Origin: Desulfatirhabdium butyrativorans DSM 18734
GTDB taxonomy: Bacteria; Desulfobacterota; Desulfobacteria; Desulfobacterales; Desulfatirhabdiaceae
Length of the DNA: 64,000 bases
Direction of reading: 5' to 3'
Assembly (NCBI RefSeq): GCF_000429925.1
Contig: NZ_AUCU01000008.1
Span: forward strand, 141,877 to 205,876
Shown piece by piece: positions 8,576 to 17,969 of this stretch. The translations under genes were made by a program, and so were the position numbers. The notes below the pieces were generated by a model. The model was not told the origin of the DNA, searched no databases, and was given only the letters and a program-made list of their open reading frames with translations. Within the stretch, counting starts at the first letter, position 1, and each line of letters begins with the position of its first letter.

Positions 8576-9193
8576 ATGAGCTCCGTTTCCTTCCGTACAC
8601 TCAAATCCAGACTGTCCGATTGGATGCTGCATCTCGAGGCAAGCGAATTGCAGAATCGGCTCTCCGAATTTCCGGTGGCCAGATGGGTTCACCCGGTCGT
8701 ATCGCTGTTGTACAGTCAAAACGAAATCCTGTTCCGGAAGGCCGTCGAGATTTGCGGCTGGGTGGTCGACCGGTTGTGGACCGAAAATCGGGAAGACGCC
8801 CGAAACGTCATCCGCAGACTTTTCTGGAGCCTGAATGAGGAAAGCGGCGGCATCGGGTGGGGGGCCGCCGAAGCGCTCGGTGCAATTCTGGCCCGAAACG
8901 AAGCGATCGCCAAGGAATATGGCCGGATGCTCGCCTCCCTGCTTCGCACCCAGTCCAGTTTCATCGATCATCCGCGAATCCTGCAAGGCATTCTCTGGGC
9001 CGTTGGACGGGTGGCGCGACGTTTCCCCGATTCCCTCGGAAGCGATGCAGCGGAGCTGATCGCCCCCTACCTTCAAAGCCCCGACGTCCGGATTCAACGC
9101 CTTGCCCTTCAGGCGCGGCAAATCCTCCAGCCAATCGACGACGCCAAAGATGGTGCTTTCATGGACGATGCAATCAAAACGGGATGCTTGTAA
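8576..9193 (+). CDS. HEAT-repeat protein, DVU0298-like
   Basis: A 205-residue, mostly alpha-helical protein. Helix-pair patterns such as GWGAAEALGAILARNEAIAKEYGRML, LQGILWAVGRVARRFP and PYLQSPDVRIQRLALQARQIL are HEAT-like. I associate this pattern with the DVU0298 family found next to ferredoxins in sulfate reducers; that assignment is from memory. No catalytic motif is visible, and a scaffold or protein-interaction role is inferred. GGAG precedes the ATG. Gene order suggests it works with the ferredoxin immediately upstream. Confidence 0.7.
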   Translation: MSSVSFRTLKSRLSDWMLHLEASELQNRLSEFPVARWVHPVVSLLYSQNEILFRKAVEICGWVVDRLWTENREDARNVIRRLFWSLNEESGGIGWGAAEALGAILARNEAIAKEYGRMLASLLRTQSSFIDHPRILQGILWAVGRVARRFPDSLGSDAAELIAPYLQSPDVRIQRLALQARQILQPIDDAKDGAFMDDAIKTGCL

Positions 9194-9267
9194 CCGATTT
9201 GCCCGATACCCGCTCTATAGCGGCGTGCTGCTTCAAATAGGTGGTTTGCGTTCAGGTACTAAACGAA

Positions 9268-9289
9268 GCGACCAGCGGGTCGCCCCTAC
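9268..9289. repeat. Repeat B, partial copy
   Basis: GCGACCAGCGGGTCGCCCCTAC is a degenerate copy of the palindrome seen intact at 21536, 27089, 40158 and 43968. It is followed by CAGGGTACGTTGAT, similar to the text following the 43968 copy. It lies just upstream of the tolC-like gene. Confidence 0.75.
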
Positions 9290-9330
9290 AGGGTACGTTG
9301 ATTTTCACGAAAGCACTTGAAGGAGGGCCG

Positions 9331-10701
9331 ATGAGCTGTCCCCGTTTCTGCAAGTTTTCGTTCCTCGGGACACTGGTCTTGAGTATGGTATTGTCTCCCC
9401 TGGCCGCAAATGCGGTTCCCCTACCTCTGCAGGAAGCCATCCAGGAGGCGATCCGGAACAATCCCCAAACTGCGGCGAGCCGCTCCGTCATCGAGCAGGC
9501 GGAACAGCAGGTGGTTCAAGCCAAATCCGGATACCAGCCCCAGCTCTATCTTTCGGAAACCTACAGCACGACGAACAACCCCATGTGGGCCTTCGGCACG
9601 AAATTGAACCAGGAACGCATCACCCAGGAAGATTTTGCGCCGGATCGGCTGAACCATCCGGATGCCATCAACAATTCCGCAACCGTGCTGAACATGGAAT
9701 GGCCCATTTATACCGGGGGTCAGGTCGGGCTCCGGGTGGATCAGGCCAGAATTCAGGTGCAGGGTGCAACCCGCCAGGCAGAGCGGGTGAAACAGGAGCT
9801 GATCGCCAGGACCGTGTCCGCCTATTCGGGGCTCGTTCTGGCCAAGGCCAATCTGAACGTCATCGAAGAGGCCATCCACACGGCGTCCGCCTATCGGGAT
9901 ATGATCGAAACCCGGTATCGGAGCGGTCTTTCCGTAAAAAGCGACGCCCTGCGCGCCCAGGTGCGGGTGGCGGAGCTCGAGCAGGAGCGCATTCAGGCCG
10001 AAAGCCAAATCCGGGTGGCTCAGGCCATGCTGAACAGCATTTTGGGCCGATCCATCGACGAAGAATTTGACGTGGTCGATGTCCTGCATTCGCCCAGGGC
10101 CCTCCCTCCGGAGCGGATCGATTTCTGGGAAGAAAAGGCGCTTCAGGCAAGGCCCGATCTGGCCGCCATTCGGTTGAAGAAGGAGATGGCGGATAAGGAA
10201 GTGGCCCGCGCCAAGGCGGAGCATCTGCCGCAACTGGCCCTGGTCGGCAATTACGAAATCAACAGCGAAAAATTCGACGATGCGGGCACCAACTACACCC
10301 TCGGAGCGATGGTAAAACTCAACCTTTACAGCGGCCAGCGCATTTCCGGCAAAACACGGGAAGCGGAAGCTGCGGTGAAGCAGGTTGCGGCCATCCAGCG
10401 GGAAATGGATTCGGCCGTTCTGGTGCAGACCCGGCAGGCGTATCTGCGCCTGCAGAGCGCCTACAACCGGATTTCCGTTGCACAGGCATCCATCGCCCAG
10501 GCTGAAGAAGGTCTCAAAATCGTTCGGGATCGCTATGAAAACGGGCTCTATCCCCTGGTGAGCCTGCTCGATGCCGAGCTCTCGCTCAAGCAGGCCAGAA
10601 CGGCCCATATCCAGGCCCTGTACGATTATCTGGTGGCAACCGCAGAACTGCGATTGGCCAGCGGCACCATCGATGAAGGATTTCCGGAATCCGCACAATA
10701 G
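9331..10701 (+). CDS. TolC-family outer membrane efflux protein
   Basis: The 456-residue protein starts at ATG 9331 after AAGGAGGG; a longer in-frame reading from 9241 runs through repeat DNA and is rejected. It has a Sec signal peptide (LGTLVLSMVLSPLAANA), then the tandem outer membrane efflux repeats: LQEAIQEAIRNNPQTAASRSVIEQAE near the N-terminus and a long helical hairpin with RTVSAYSGLVLAKANL; the second copy contains DLAAIRLKKEMADKEVARAKAEHLPQL and ends with LLDAELSLKQARTAHIQALYDYLVATAEL. It forms the outer membrane duct of a tripartite efflux pump whose adaptor and permease genes follow directly. Confidence 0.93.
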   Translation: MSCPRFCKFSFLGTLVLSMVLSPLAANAVPLPLQEAIQEAIRNNPQTAASRSVIEQAEQQVVQAKSGYQPQLYLSETYSTTNNPMWAFGTKLNQERITQEDFAPDRLNHPDAINNSATVLNMEWPIYTGGQVGLRVDQARIQVQGATRQAERVKQELIARTVSAYSGLVLAKANLNVIEEAIHTASAYRDMIETRYRSGLSVKSDALRAQVRVAELEQERIQAESQIRVAQAMLNSILGRSIDEEFDVVDVLHSPRALPPERIDFWEEKALQARPDLAAIRLKKEMADKEVARAKAEHLPQLALVGNYEINSEKFDDAGTNYTLGAMVKLNLYSGQRISGKTREAEAAVKQVAAIQREMDSAVLVQTRQAYLRLQSAYNRISVAQASIAQAEEGLKIVRDRYENGLYPLVSLLDAELSLKQARTAHIQALYDYLVATAELRLASGTIDEGFPESAQ

Positions 10702-10726
10702 GCGGCTTACAGACAGGAGCGACACC

Positions 10727-11911
10727 ATGAACCAGCACCAGAAACCGATCCTTCGAGCCTATATGGCCATTGCCCTCCTGTGGCTTGCATCGGCAGGCTT
10801 TGGATGCGGCGAAAAAATTCAACCGGGCAACCAGGCCGGCGTCTCCGGCAAGACGATCCAGATGGCGACCGCCGTTGCCGGTCTCACCAGCCAGCCCATC
10901 GTTCATGAAGCCGTCGGCACCGTCACGGCCCGAACGCGAGCCGTTCTGTCTGCCAAAATCATGGGTACGGTGACGGCCGTCCACGTCCGGGAAAGCGATC
11001 GGGTCAGCGAAGGCCAATTGCTGATCGAAATCGATCCGAGAACGGTCGCCGCCCAGCGAAAGCAGGCCGAAGCAGGCCTTGCCGAGGCCAAGAAAGCCTA
11101 TGAAGCGGTCGTTGCATCCCGGGACAGTGCGGCGTCGATGGCCGAGCTGGCCAAGGCGACCTACCAGCGCTATGCGCAGCTCATGAAAAACGAATCCGCC
11201 AGCAGGCAGGAATTCGATGAAGTGGCGGCGCGATACCGTCAAGCCGAGGCCGGGCTTGCCCAGGCCAGGGCCATGGTGGAAGCGACCGCCGAAAAAGTTC
11301 GCCAGGCCGAAGCTGCCGTGTCGGCTTCCCGGGTGATGGATGCGGACAGCCGTGTTACCGCCCCCTATGACGGGGTCATCACCCAGCGATTCGTCGATCC
11401 GGGAAGCCTTGCCAGCCCGGGGACCCCGCTGGTGGCCATCCGTTCGGCATCCGGATACCGGGTGGATCTCATCATTCCGGAAAATCTCACCCCATTCATG
11501 AAACCGGGGCTTTCCGTGGCGCTTCAGGTCCCCGCACTTGCCCATCCGGAAGTACGCGGCACGGTATCCACCGTCGTCCCCTTTTCCGACCCGGCAAGCC
11601 ATTCCTTTGTGGTTCAGATCGACATGCCGGCTACGGCAGGTCTTCAGGAAGGGCAATATGCCAAGGGCCGCTTCGTGATCGGTGCAAGCGAGCGCATCCT
11701 CGTGCCTGCCAAAGCCCTGGTGTTGCGGGGGCAACTGACAGGCGTTTACTGGGTCGATCCGGAGCGGACGGCGCGTTTTCGGCTGGTCCGTACGGGCAAT
11801 GCCGAAGGTGAAGATATCGAAGTGCTCTCGGGCTTGCGGCCGGGAGATCGCTATGTGGTCGAGCCCGGTGTGCAGATCGCGGACGGCATGAAAGTGGAGG
11901 GCGTATCATGA
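10727..11911 (+). CDS. RND efflux periplasmic adaptor (membrane fusion protein)
   Basis: From ATG 10727 (CAGGAGC upstream) the protein has 394 residues. After a hydrophobic N-terminal segment with a possible but non-canonical lipobox (SAGFGC), it shows the membrane fusion layout: a barrel-sandwich half ([37 protein letters not shown]), a long Ala/Gln-rich coiled coil at about 95-200, the second half-motif ([28 protein letters not shown]), and beta-barrel and membrane-proximal domains. It links the inner-membrane permease to the outer-membrane duct. Its stop overlaps the permease start by ATGA (11908-11911), so translation is coupled. Confidence 0.93.
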   Translation: MNQHQKPILRAYMAIALLWLASAGFGCGEKIQPGNQAGVSGKTIQMATAVAGLTSQPIVHEAVGTVTARTRAVLSAKIMGTVTAVHVRESDRVSEGQLLIEIDPRTVAAQRKQAEAGLAEAKKAYEAVVASRDSAASMAELAKATYQRYAQLMKNESASRQEFDEVAARYRQAEAGLAQARAMVEATAEKVRQAEAAVSASRVMDADSRVTAPYDGVITQRFVDPGSLASPGTPLVAIRSASGYRVDLIIPENLTPFMKPGLSVALQVPALAHPEVRGTVSTVVPFSDPASHSFVVQIDMPATAGLQEGQYAKGRFVIGASERILVPAKALVLRGQLTGVYWVDPERTARFRLVRTGNAEGEDIEVLSGLRPGDRYVVEPGVQIADGMKVEGVS

Positions 11912-14900
11912 GCGGTTCGAGAGGCATCGCCGGAACACTGGCAGCCACCTTCATTCATTCGAAACTGACCCCGCTCATCATGATCGCATCGATCCTGCTC
12001 GGCATCGCTGCCGTGATCAGCCTTCCACGGGAAGAAGAGCCCCAGATCATCGTGCCCATGATCGATGTGTTTGTGAGCATGCCGGGCGCCAGCGCCAAGG
12101 AAGTGGAGGAGCGGGTCACCAGCCCCATGGAGAAGCTGCTGTGGGAAATCCCGGGGGTGGAATACATCTATTCGACATCGAGCCCGGGCATGTCCATGGC
12201 CATCGTTCGCTTCTATGTCGGGCAGGATGAGGAAAAATCCATCGTCCGGCTGCAGTCCAAACTGATGGCCAACATGGACCGCATCCCCTGCAACGTCAGC
12301 CCGCCGCTCGTCAAGCCGCGCTACATCGATGATGTGCCCATTCTGGCGGTGACTTTCTGGTCGGAGCATGCCGACCATTACACCCTGCGACGGGTCGCCG
12401 CGGAAGTGGAAAACGTCGTCAAGCAGGAAAACGACGTATCTCTGACGACGCTGATCGGCGGCACCCGAAGGCAGATGCGCATCGAACCCGATCCGGTGAA
12501 GCTTGCCGCATACGGCATCGACATCAAACAACTGATCGCCATGATCTGCGCCACCAACCAGGAGGCGGATGCGGGGTCCTATCCTTCGGCCAAAGGGCAA
12601 ATCCTGGTGCATACCGGCGGATTTCTGAAAACCATCGATGACGTGCGCGCCGTCGTTGTCGGGGTGCATCAGGGCAAACCCGTTTATCTGCGGGATGTCG
12701 CCGCCATTCAGGACGGGCCCGAGGAGCCGGATCAGTATGTATTTTACGGCGAAGGACCTGCGGATGCACATCAGAAGCAGGAGATCGCCAGGGACAAGAT
12801 CGGCGTCTTTCCGGCCGTAACCCTTACGGTTGCCAAACGAAAAGGCACCAACGCAACGGCCATCGCGCATCGGGTGCTGGAGCGCATCGAACACGTGAAG
12901 GGGAATCTCATCCCGGACGATATCCACATGAGCGTCACCCGCAATTACGGGGAGACGGCCAAGGAAAAATCGGACGAGCTTCTCTATCACATGCTCATTG
13001 CCGTTTTTTCCGTCACCGTTCTCATCTGGTTCACCCTCGGCCACCGGGAGTCCGGTGTCGTGGCCCTGGCCATTCCCGTAACCCTGGCGCTCACCCTCAC
13101 CGTATTCTATCTCTACGGATACACCCTGAACCGGATCACGCTTTTTGCGCTCATTTTTTCGATCGGTATCCTGGTGGACGATGCCATCGTCGTCGTGGAG
13201 AACATGGTGCGGCATTTCCGGCTTCCCGAAAACCAGGGGCGGGATCGGCTTGCCGTAGCCATCGAGGCGGTGGACGAGGTCGGCAACCCCACGATTCTGG
13301 CGACATGGACCGTCATCGCCGCCATTTTGCCGATGGCCTTTGTCGGCGGGCTGATGGGCCCCTACATGCGGCCCATCCCGATAGGTGCATCGGCCGCCAT
13401 GGTCTTTTCGCTGCTGGTCGCCTTCATTGTCACCCCGTGGGCGGCGCTCCGGCTCATCCCGGCTCATGGCCATCATGCCCACTTCGATGCCGAGGGTCAT
13501 GAAACGGCCGAAGACTGGACGACAAGGCTCTACCGCAAGATCATGGATCCGCTCCTCCATCATGCCGGATGGCGATGGGCCTTTCTGGCGGCCGTTGTCG
13601 TGCTGCTGCTGACCTCCTGCGCCCTTGTCGGCATCGGATGGGTGAAGGTGAAAATGCTTCCCTTCGACAACAAGAGCGAGTTTCAGGTCGTCATCGATTT
13701 GCCGGATTCCGCAACCCTCGAAGAGACGGCCTCCGCGACACTCGAGATGGGCAATTATCTGCGTACTGTCAACGAAGTCACCAATTATCAGGCGTATGTG
13801 GGTACGGCTGGACCTTTCAATTTCAACGGTCTCGTCCGGCATTATTATCTGCGCAGAGGCCCCAAGATGGCCGACATTCAGGTGAATCTCGCATCCAAGG
13901 ACAAACGGGGGCAGCAGAGCCACGAAATCGCCAAACGGGTGCGCGGGCCGCTGGTGGAGATCGCCAAACGATACGGCGCCCGGATCAAGGTGGCCGAAGT
14001 GCCGCCGGGCCCGCCGGTGCTCTCCACCCTGGTTGCCGAAATTTACGGTCCGGATTACCAGCGGCAGAAAGCGCTCGCCCGGCAGATCCGGGGCATTTTC
14101 GAAAGCACGGCGGGGGTTGTGGATGTCGACTGGTACATGGAAGAAAACCAGACCAGGATGCTCGTGGAAATCGATCGGGAAAAGGCGAGTCTGAGCGGCA
14201 TTGCAACGGCGGTCATTGCGGATACGCTCGAGACGGCGCTTTCCGGAAAACGAATCGGTCTGATCCACGATCCTGCCGAGAAGGAAGACATGCCGATCGT
14301 CGTGCGGCTGCCGCTTGCCAAACGGGCCGGAATGGAGCGGCTCGAGGCGATTCAACTGGCATCGCCATCCGGCAAGATGGTGCCGCTTTCCGCCCTGGTC
14401 CGGGTCCGGGACGCGCAGATCGATACGAGCATCTACCACAAGAACCTCATGCCGGTCGTCTATGTGATCGGGGATGTAGCTGGCGAAAAGGAAAGCCCGG
14501 TTTACGCCATCCTGGAAATGCAGAAGGCCATCGATGCCATCCAGCTTCCCGAAGGTTACCGGATCGAGCAGCTCACGGCTTCCCTGCCCAAGACGGACCG
14601 TCTGTTTGCGATGAAGTGGGACGGTGAATGGCACATCACCTATGAAGTGTTCCGGGACCTCGGGATTGCCTTCGGCGTGGTGCTGGTCATCATTTTCGTG
14701 CTGGTGGTCGGCTGGTTCCAGTCGTTTTCGACGCCGATCACCATCATGATGGCCATTCCCTTTTCGTTGATCGGCATCCTGCCCGCGCATGCAGCGCTGG
14801 GGGCGTTTTTCACCGCGACATCCATGATCGGCTTCATTGCGGGTGCGGGCATCGTTGTCCGCAACTCGATCATCCTGGTCGATTTCATCGAGTTGCGCAT

Positions 14901-15177
14901 CCAGCAGGGCATGCCCCTGGACAAGGCCGTCATCGACGCCGGGGCTGTCCGATTCCGGCCGATGATGCTCACCGCCGCCGCCGTGGTTGTCGGCGCGTCG
15001 GTCATCCTCTTCGATCCGATCTTCCAGGGGCTGGCCATTTCGCTCATGGCCGGCGAGGTGGCATCGCTGCTGTTTTCGCGGATGACGGTGCCGATCCTCT
15101 ACTATCTTGACAAACGATGGGAAAAACAGCATCTTCACCATCCGCCGCAGAAAGAGCCTGCTGCGGAACAGGCATAG
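11908..15177 (+). CDS. RND-family efflux permease
   Basis: The 1089-residue protein has the size and double-repeat layout of an RND pump: a first transmembrane helix (residues 15-35), a porter loop with [20 protein letters not shown], helices around 350-560 with [17 protein letters not shown] carrying the acidic residues of the proton relay, a second soluble loop, and the C-terminal helices with [22 protein letters not shown] pumps expel drugs, metals or lipophilic compounds using the proton gradient. The periplasmic part does not identify the substrate. The gene is the last of the tolC-adaptor-permease operon. The DNA opposite it is open for almost its full length, which is a composition effect. 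Confidence 0.93.
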   Translation: MSGSRGIAGTLAATFIHSKLTPLIMIASILLGIAAVISLPREEEPQIIVPMIDVFVSMPGASAKEVEERVTSPMEKLLWEIPGVEYIYSTSSPGMSMAIVRFYVGQDEEKSIVRLQSKLMANMDRIPCNVSPPLVKPRYIDDVPILAVTFWSEHADHYTLRRVAAEVENVVKQENDVSLTTLIGGTRRQMRIEPDPVKLAAYGIDIKQLIAMICATNQEADAGSYPSAKGQILVHTGGFLKTIDDVRAVVVGVHQGKPVYLRDVAAIQDGPEEPDQYVFYGEGPADAHQKQEIARDKIGVFPAVTLTVAKRKGTNATAIAHRVLERIEHVKGNLIPDDIHMSVTRNYGETAKEKSDELLYHMLIAVFSVTVLIWFTLGHRESGVVALAIPVTLALTLTVFYLYGYTLNRITLFALIFSIGILVDDAIVVVENMVRHFRLPENQGRDRLAVAIEAVDEVGNPTILATWTVIAAILPMAFVGGLMGPYMRPIPIGASAAMVFSLLVAFIVTPWAALRLIPAHGHHAHFDAEGHETAEDWTTRLYRKIMDPLLHHAGWRWAFLAAVVVLLLTSCALVGIGWVKVKMLPFDNKSEFQVVIDLPDSATLEETASATLEMGNYLRTVNEVTNYQAYVGTAGPFNFNGLVRHYYLRRGPKMADIQVNLASKDKRGQQSHEIAKRVRGPLVEIAKRYGARIKVAEVPPGPPVLSTLVAEIYGPDYQRQKALARQIRGIFESTAGVVDVDWYMEENQTRMLVEIDREKASLSGIATAVIADTLETALSGKRIGLIHDPAEKEDMPIVVRLPLAKRAGMERLEAIQLASPSGKMVPLSALVRVRDAQIDTSIYHKNLMPVVYVIGDVAGEKESPVYAILEMQKAIDAIQLPEGYRIEQLTASLPKTDRLFAMKWDGEWHITYEVFRDLGIAFGVVLVIIFVLVVGWFQSFSTPITIMMAIPFSLIGILPAHAALGAFFTATSMIGFIAGAGIVVRNSIILVDFIELRIQQGMPLDKAVIDAGAVRFRPMMLTAAAVVVGASVILFDPIFQGLAISLMAGEVASLLFSRMTVPILYYLDKRWEKQHLHHPPQKEPAAEQA

Positions 15178-15183
15178 GACAGC

Positions 15184-15307
15184 GCCTGAACGGAAAGCCC
15201 CTATTCGGAACAGCGCGTCGCCTGCGGGCAGACAAGTTCCCGCTGCATCGCAAAACAGCCTGCCCTCCGGCTCAGGTTGTACCCAAAACGGGTTTTCCGT
15301 TCAGGCG
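15184..15307. repeat. Repeat A, complete copy (about 124 bp)
   Basis: The element starts GCCTGAACGGAAAGCCCC and ends GGGTTTTCCGTTCAGGC, so its ends are inverted repeats. Internal arms GCCTGCGGGCAG and CAGCCTGCCCTCCGGCTCAGG are also partly self-complementary. The same layout occurs at 16563-16685 and 28893-29207, and a shortened form at 21665-21753. It lies directly after the RND permease gene, where the folded RNA may act as a processing or termination signal. Confidence 0.9.
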
Positions 15308-15367
15308 TCAGGATCGGGGGCAATGGACGGAGCAAGAGCGTTGATCCATGGAAAAAGGAGCGCGGAA

Positions 15368-16513
15368 TTGGAGCCAGAAGAAATCTTTTCTCTAACGGAA
15401 ACGGATCCGTATGGATACGTCAATGCATATCGGGCGGAAACCGGAAGGCCCGTCGTCGGGTATAGCTGCTCCTATGCGCCGGTGGAAATCATTCATGCGG
15501 CCGGAGCGCTGCCGTTTCGAATCCCCATGCGCTCCGGCAGTGGCTCTAATGATGCCGAACGCCATCTCCAGCCCTATTGCTGCAGTTTTGCCAAAGGGAT
15601 TCTGGATGACGCCCTCTGCGGCCGGCTCGATTTTCTGGATGCCATGGTCTTTCCGCATACCTGCGACACGATGCAGCGGCTATCGGACATCTGGCGGGTA
15701 AACGGATTGCCGGGAAAGCATTTCGATATCGATCTGCCTGCCGTTCTGAACACGCCCGAAGCCCGTTCCTATGCAGAACGGATTTTCCATTCCTTTGCGC
15801 ATGCTCTTTTCGGTTACTTTGGGTGCGAATACGACGAGAATCGTCTCCGGGAGAGCGTTGATCGCTACAATCGGATCAAGGAAGCGTTGCGATCTCTCGT
15901 GAAACGGCGGAACAACGGCGAAATTGATGCGTCCGGATCGGAGATCGCCGCCATCCTGAAGGCATCCTCGATGATGGATCCGGACGTTTTTCTGAACCAT
16001 CTCGATGTCTGGATGCATCGCCGGCAGCAGCCATCGCACGAACGGCGCAAACCGCAGGCAAAGCCCGTTCTGCTCTCCGGCAGCCAGTGTGCCTTCCCGG
16101 AGCTTTATCACATCATCGAGGATGCAGGCGCGCTCATCGTTGCAGACGATTCGTGCACCGGCATGCGCAATACTGGCGGCGCCATCGATATGGCCGAAGA
16201 AATGATCCCGGCCATCAGCCGCTGGTACCTGGAGAGGGTTCCTTGCCCCGCCAAACACCGGGGGCTTGCCGACAGGGGCGAGCATTTGATTCAATTGGCT
16301 CAGGAACACGGTGCAGCAGGCGTGATCTTCGTTCACCTGAAGTTTTGCGATCCCCATGGTTTCGATTATCCGGATATCAAATCGAAGCTGGACGAGAGGG
16401 GAATTGCAAGTCTTCGAATCGAGGTCGACGAGGGTACCATCGGGGAAGGGCAGATTCAGACGCGGATACAGGCTTTCATGGAAACCCTGGCGGCTTCAGA
16501 AGGCAGGCCGTGA
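15368..16513 (+). CDS. 2-hydroxyacyl-CoA dehydratase subunit D / BcrC-HgdB family protein
   Basis: I chose the TTG at 15368 because AAGGAG lies 7 nt upstream; an ATG at 15323 is also in frame but poorly preceded. This gives 381 residues, typical for the family that includes (R)-2-hydroxyglutaryl-CoA dehydratase and benzoyl-CoA reductase subunits. Cysteines in VVGYSCSYAPVEIIHAAGALP, PYCCSFAKGILDDAL and FPHTCDTMQRLSDIWR occupy the positions that ligate the Fe-S cluster. The C-terminal half repeats the fold (LLSGSQCAFPELYHIIEDAGALIVADDSC). No second subunit or ATP-dependent activator is next to it, so it may pair with genes elsewhere. Substrate unknown. Confidence 0.85.
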   Translation: MEPEEIFSLTETDPYGYVNAYRAETGRPVVGYSCSYAPVEIIHAAGALPFRIPMRSGSGSNDAERHLQPYCCSFAKGILDDALCGRLDFLDAMVFPHTCDTMQRLSDIWRVNGLPGKHFDIDLPAVLNTPEARSYAERIFHSFAHALFGYFGCEYDENRLRESVDRYNRIKEALRSLVKRRNNGEIDASGSEIAAILKASSMMDPDVFLNHLDVWMHRRQQPSHERRKPQAKPVLLSGSQCAFPELYHIIEDAGALIVADDSCTGMRNTGGAIDMAEEMIPAISRWYLERVPCPAKHRGLADRGEHLIQLAQEHGAAGVIFVHLKFCDPHGFDYPDIKSKLDERGIASLRIEVDEGTIGEGQIQTRIQAFMETLAASEGRP

Positions 16514-16562
16514 CGATCTGACGATGGGGTTTGTTTGGCATCGAGGCATGGCGCCTACCGAC

Positions 16563-16685
16563 TGCCTGAACGAAAATCCCCTGTTCGGAGCATCACCCCG
16601 CCTGAGGGCAGGCAATGATGCAACAAAGCGTAAAACAGCCTGCCCTTCGGCTCAGATCGGGCAAGAGCCGGGCTTCCGTTCGGAC
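16563..16685. repeat. Repeat A, complete copy
   Basis: Begins TGCCTGAACGAAAATCCCCTG and ends GGGCTTCCGTTCGGACG, with the same internal CGCCTGAGGGCAGGC and CAGCCTGCCCTTCGGCTCAG blocks as the copy at 15184-15307. It lies in the gap between the convergent HgdB-type gene and the TetR gene and abuts the TetR stop codon. Confidence 0.85.
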
Positions 16686-16686
16686 G

Positions 16687-17334
16687 TTATGGCAGTTCCG
16701 CTCCGTTTTTCTTCACGCCCCGTTTGAACAGTTCAAAGGCGATATCGAGAGTCGGTTTCAGGTAGTCTTTCTTGTCATCCATGATTTTCTTGCTGGCTTC
16801 CCACAGGACGACACCCGAAAAAAGCGACCAGAAAATGTCCGACAGGGCCACTGGATGCTTGTCGATGAATACCCCTTTCTGAATGCCCTCTTCGAATACC
16901 TTCGAAATGGCGCCGATGGATTTCCGGGAAAGATCCTCGATCTGCGATAATACGCCTTCCGACAGATTCTTCAGGGTTTCGGAAGACTGCAGGTGGAACA
17001 TGTTGATGATGATCAGCGGATCGAACGAATAGACATCGTACATGGCCTCGATCAATTGATCCAGTTTCTGCTCCGGACTGAGACTGGTTTCGTTGTTGAC
17101 ATGTTCCACCCGGATATGCAGAAACTGAAGGATGCGAAGCGAAAGCGAAGCATAAAGTTCTTCCTTGTTCTTGAAATACAGGTATAATGTGCCCGGACTG
17201 AGCTCAGCCTCGCTGGCGATGTCTTCCATGGTGGATTTGTTGAAGCCTTTTTCCGAAAAGACGCGTTTGGCAGCCACGATGATCTGCTGCCTGCGTCGCT
17301 CTTTCTCTCGTTCCTTGCGTTCCTGAATGCCCAT
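16687..17334 (-). CDS. TetR/AcrR-family transcriptional regulator
   Basis: The 215-residue protein has an N-terminal TetR helix-turn-helix: QIIVAAKRVFSEKGFNKSTMEDIASEAELSPGTLYLYFKNKEELYASL, residues about 16-65. The rest is a helical ligand-binding domain. The basic start MGIQERKEREKERRRQQ and the general look are like fatty acid or acyl-CoA-responsive TetR regulators, but the ligand is not identifiable. GAGGTG precedes the ATG. A perfect inverted repeat, TGAATA-N5-TATTCA, lies at 17345-17361 just upstream, a likely operator for autoregulation. It may also govern neighbouring genes such as the HgdB-type gene or fhs, which is inference. Confidence 0.9.
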   Translation of the reverse strand: MGIQERKEREKERRRQQIIVAAKRVFSEKGFNKSTMEDIASEAELSPGTLYLYFKNKEELYASLSLRILQFLHIRVEHVNNETSLSPEQKLDQLIEAMYDVYSFDPLIIINMFHLQSSETLKNLSEGVLSQIEDLSRKSIGAISKVFEEGIQKGVFIDKHPVALSDIFWSLFSGVVLWEASKKIMDDKKDYLKPTLDIAFELFKRGVKKNGAELP

Positions 17335-17344
17335 GTTTCACCTC

Positions 17345-17361
17345 TGAATATTGTTTATTCA
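17345..17361. promoter_or_regulatory. Probable TetR operator (palindrome)
   Basis: TGAATA (17345-17350) and TATTCA (17356-17361) form a perfect inverted repeat with a 5-base centre, 10 bp upstream of the tetR start codon and next to an AT-rich stretch suited to a -10 box on the minus strand. Symmetry, length and position fit a self-regulatory TetR operator. Confidence 0.6.
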
Positions 17362-17437
17362 TAATATAAAAGGTATTTTATTTTTCCAGTTTGATCAAGA
17401 ATATTTTTTACATCTGGGCCAATTGCCCCCATGTAAC

Positions 17438-17533
17438 GTCACCCCGGCGAAATCCTGCCTCTGGCAGGAGGGGTCCAGAATCTGTCCAAGTCCCGATCCC
17501 GTTAATCTGGATTCCGGCTTCCGCCGGAATGAC
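17438..17533. repeat. Repeat C (GTCACCCCGGCGAAA...GCCGGAATGAC)
   Basis: An imperfect inverted repeat: CGTCACCCCGGCGAAATCC at the left and GGCTTCCGCCGGAATGAC at the right, with an inner CCTGCCTCTGGCAGG hairpin. AACTTTTGCAATCGCC follows at 17541, the same end motif that borders other copies. Compare 2084-2165, 27025-27068 and 63189-63252. Confidence 0.85.
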
Positions 17534-17566
17534 AGGGAAGAACTTTTGCAATCGCCTCCTACGAAA

Positions 17567-17612
17567 GTCGGCAGTGGGCAGTCGGCAGGGGCGACCGGCG
17601 GGTCGCCCCTGC
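17567..17612. repeat. Repeats D and B side by side
   Basis: GTCGGCAGTGGGCAGTCGGCAGG (17567 on) runs directly into the palindrome GCAGGGGCGACCGGCGGGTCGCCCCTGC (17585-17612). The downstream text GAGTCCCTGCGAATGCCTTGGTCTG recurs after the B copies at 21536 and 40158, so a longer unit was copied. Confidence 0.85.
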
Positions 17613-17699
17613 GAGTCCCTGCGAATGCCTTGGTCTGTCTTACCGCAACTGCAGGAATGACGGCCGGATTTTCATCTACCGGGGGCGCGGCGGCCCTCG

Positions 17700-17900
17700 C
17701 CATGAACATTTTTTTGATTTTTGAATCGTACCTGGTTGATGGAACAGGCGCTCCCCATTTGAAATTGCGCTTGCAGAACTCCGATGCTTCATGATAAGGA
17801 CAACTGATTTTATAGCTGATGAAGTCTTCCCAAATCGCATTCATCGGCTCTTTTACGGCGTGATCAAGGTTTGTCGTCCACAACCGGAAACAGACAGTGG
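17700..17900 (-). pseudogene. Possible remnant of an unidentified protein-coding gene
   Basis: On the minus strand, about 65 codons read like real protein: from [17 protein letters not shown] near 17870 through SYKISCPYHEASEFCKRNF to KWGAPVPSTRYDSKIKKMF near 17705. The ATG at 17844 could be a start. Codon use is plausible and base composition is lower in GC than the neighbouring genes. The frame then runs into repeats B and C, which are not coding. I do not recognise the family. It may be the remnant of a gene cut by repeats, or chance. Confidence 0.3.
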
Positions 17901-17969
17901 ACAGGGGCGAAGCGGGGGCAGCACGAATGCCCGAGGTCAACAAACTTTTTTGCAACGGGAGGTATTTGT

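Noticed and set aside
9241..9330. Extended start of the TolC-like protein
   Set aside because: It would translate repeat B DNA; the signal peptide starts at ATG 9331 after AAGGAGGG.
11851..15141. Open frame of about 1096 codons on the minus strand opposite the RND permease
   Set aside because: Composition is His/Asp/Arg-rich as expected for the complement of a GC-rich membrane protein gene; the plus strand has all RND motifs.
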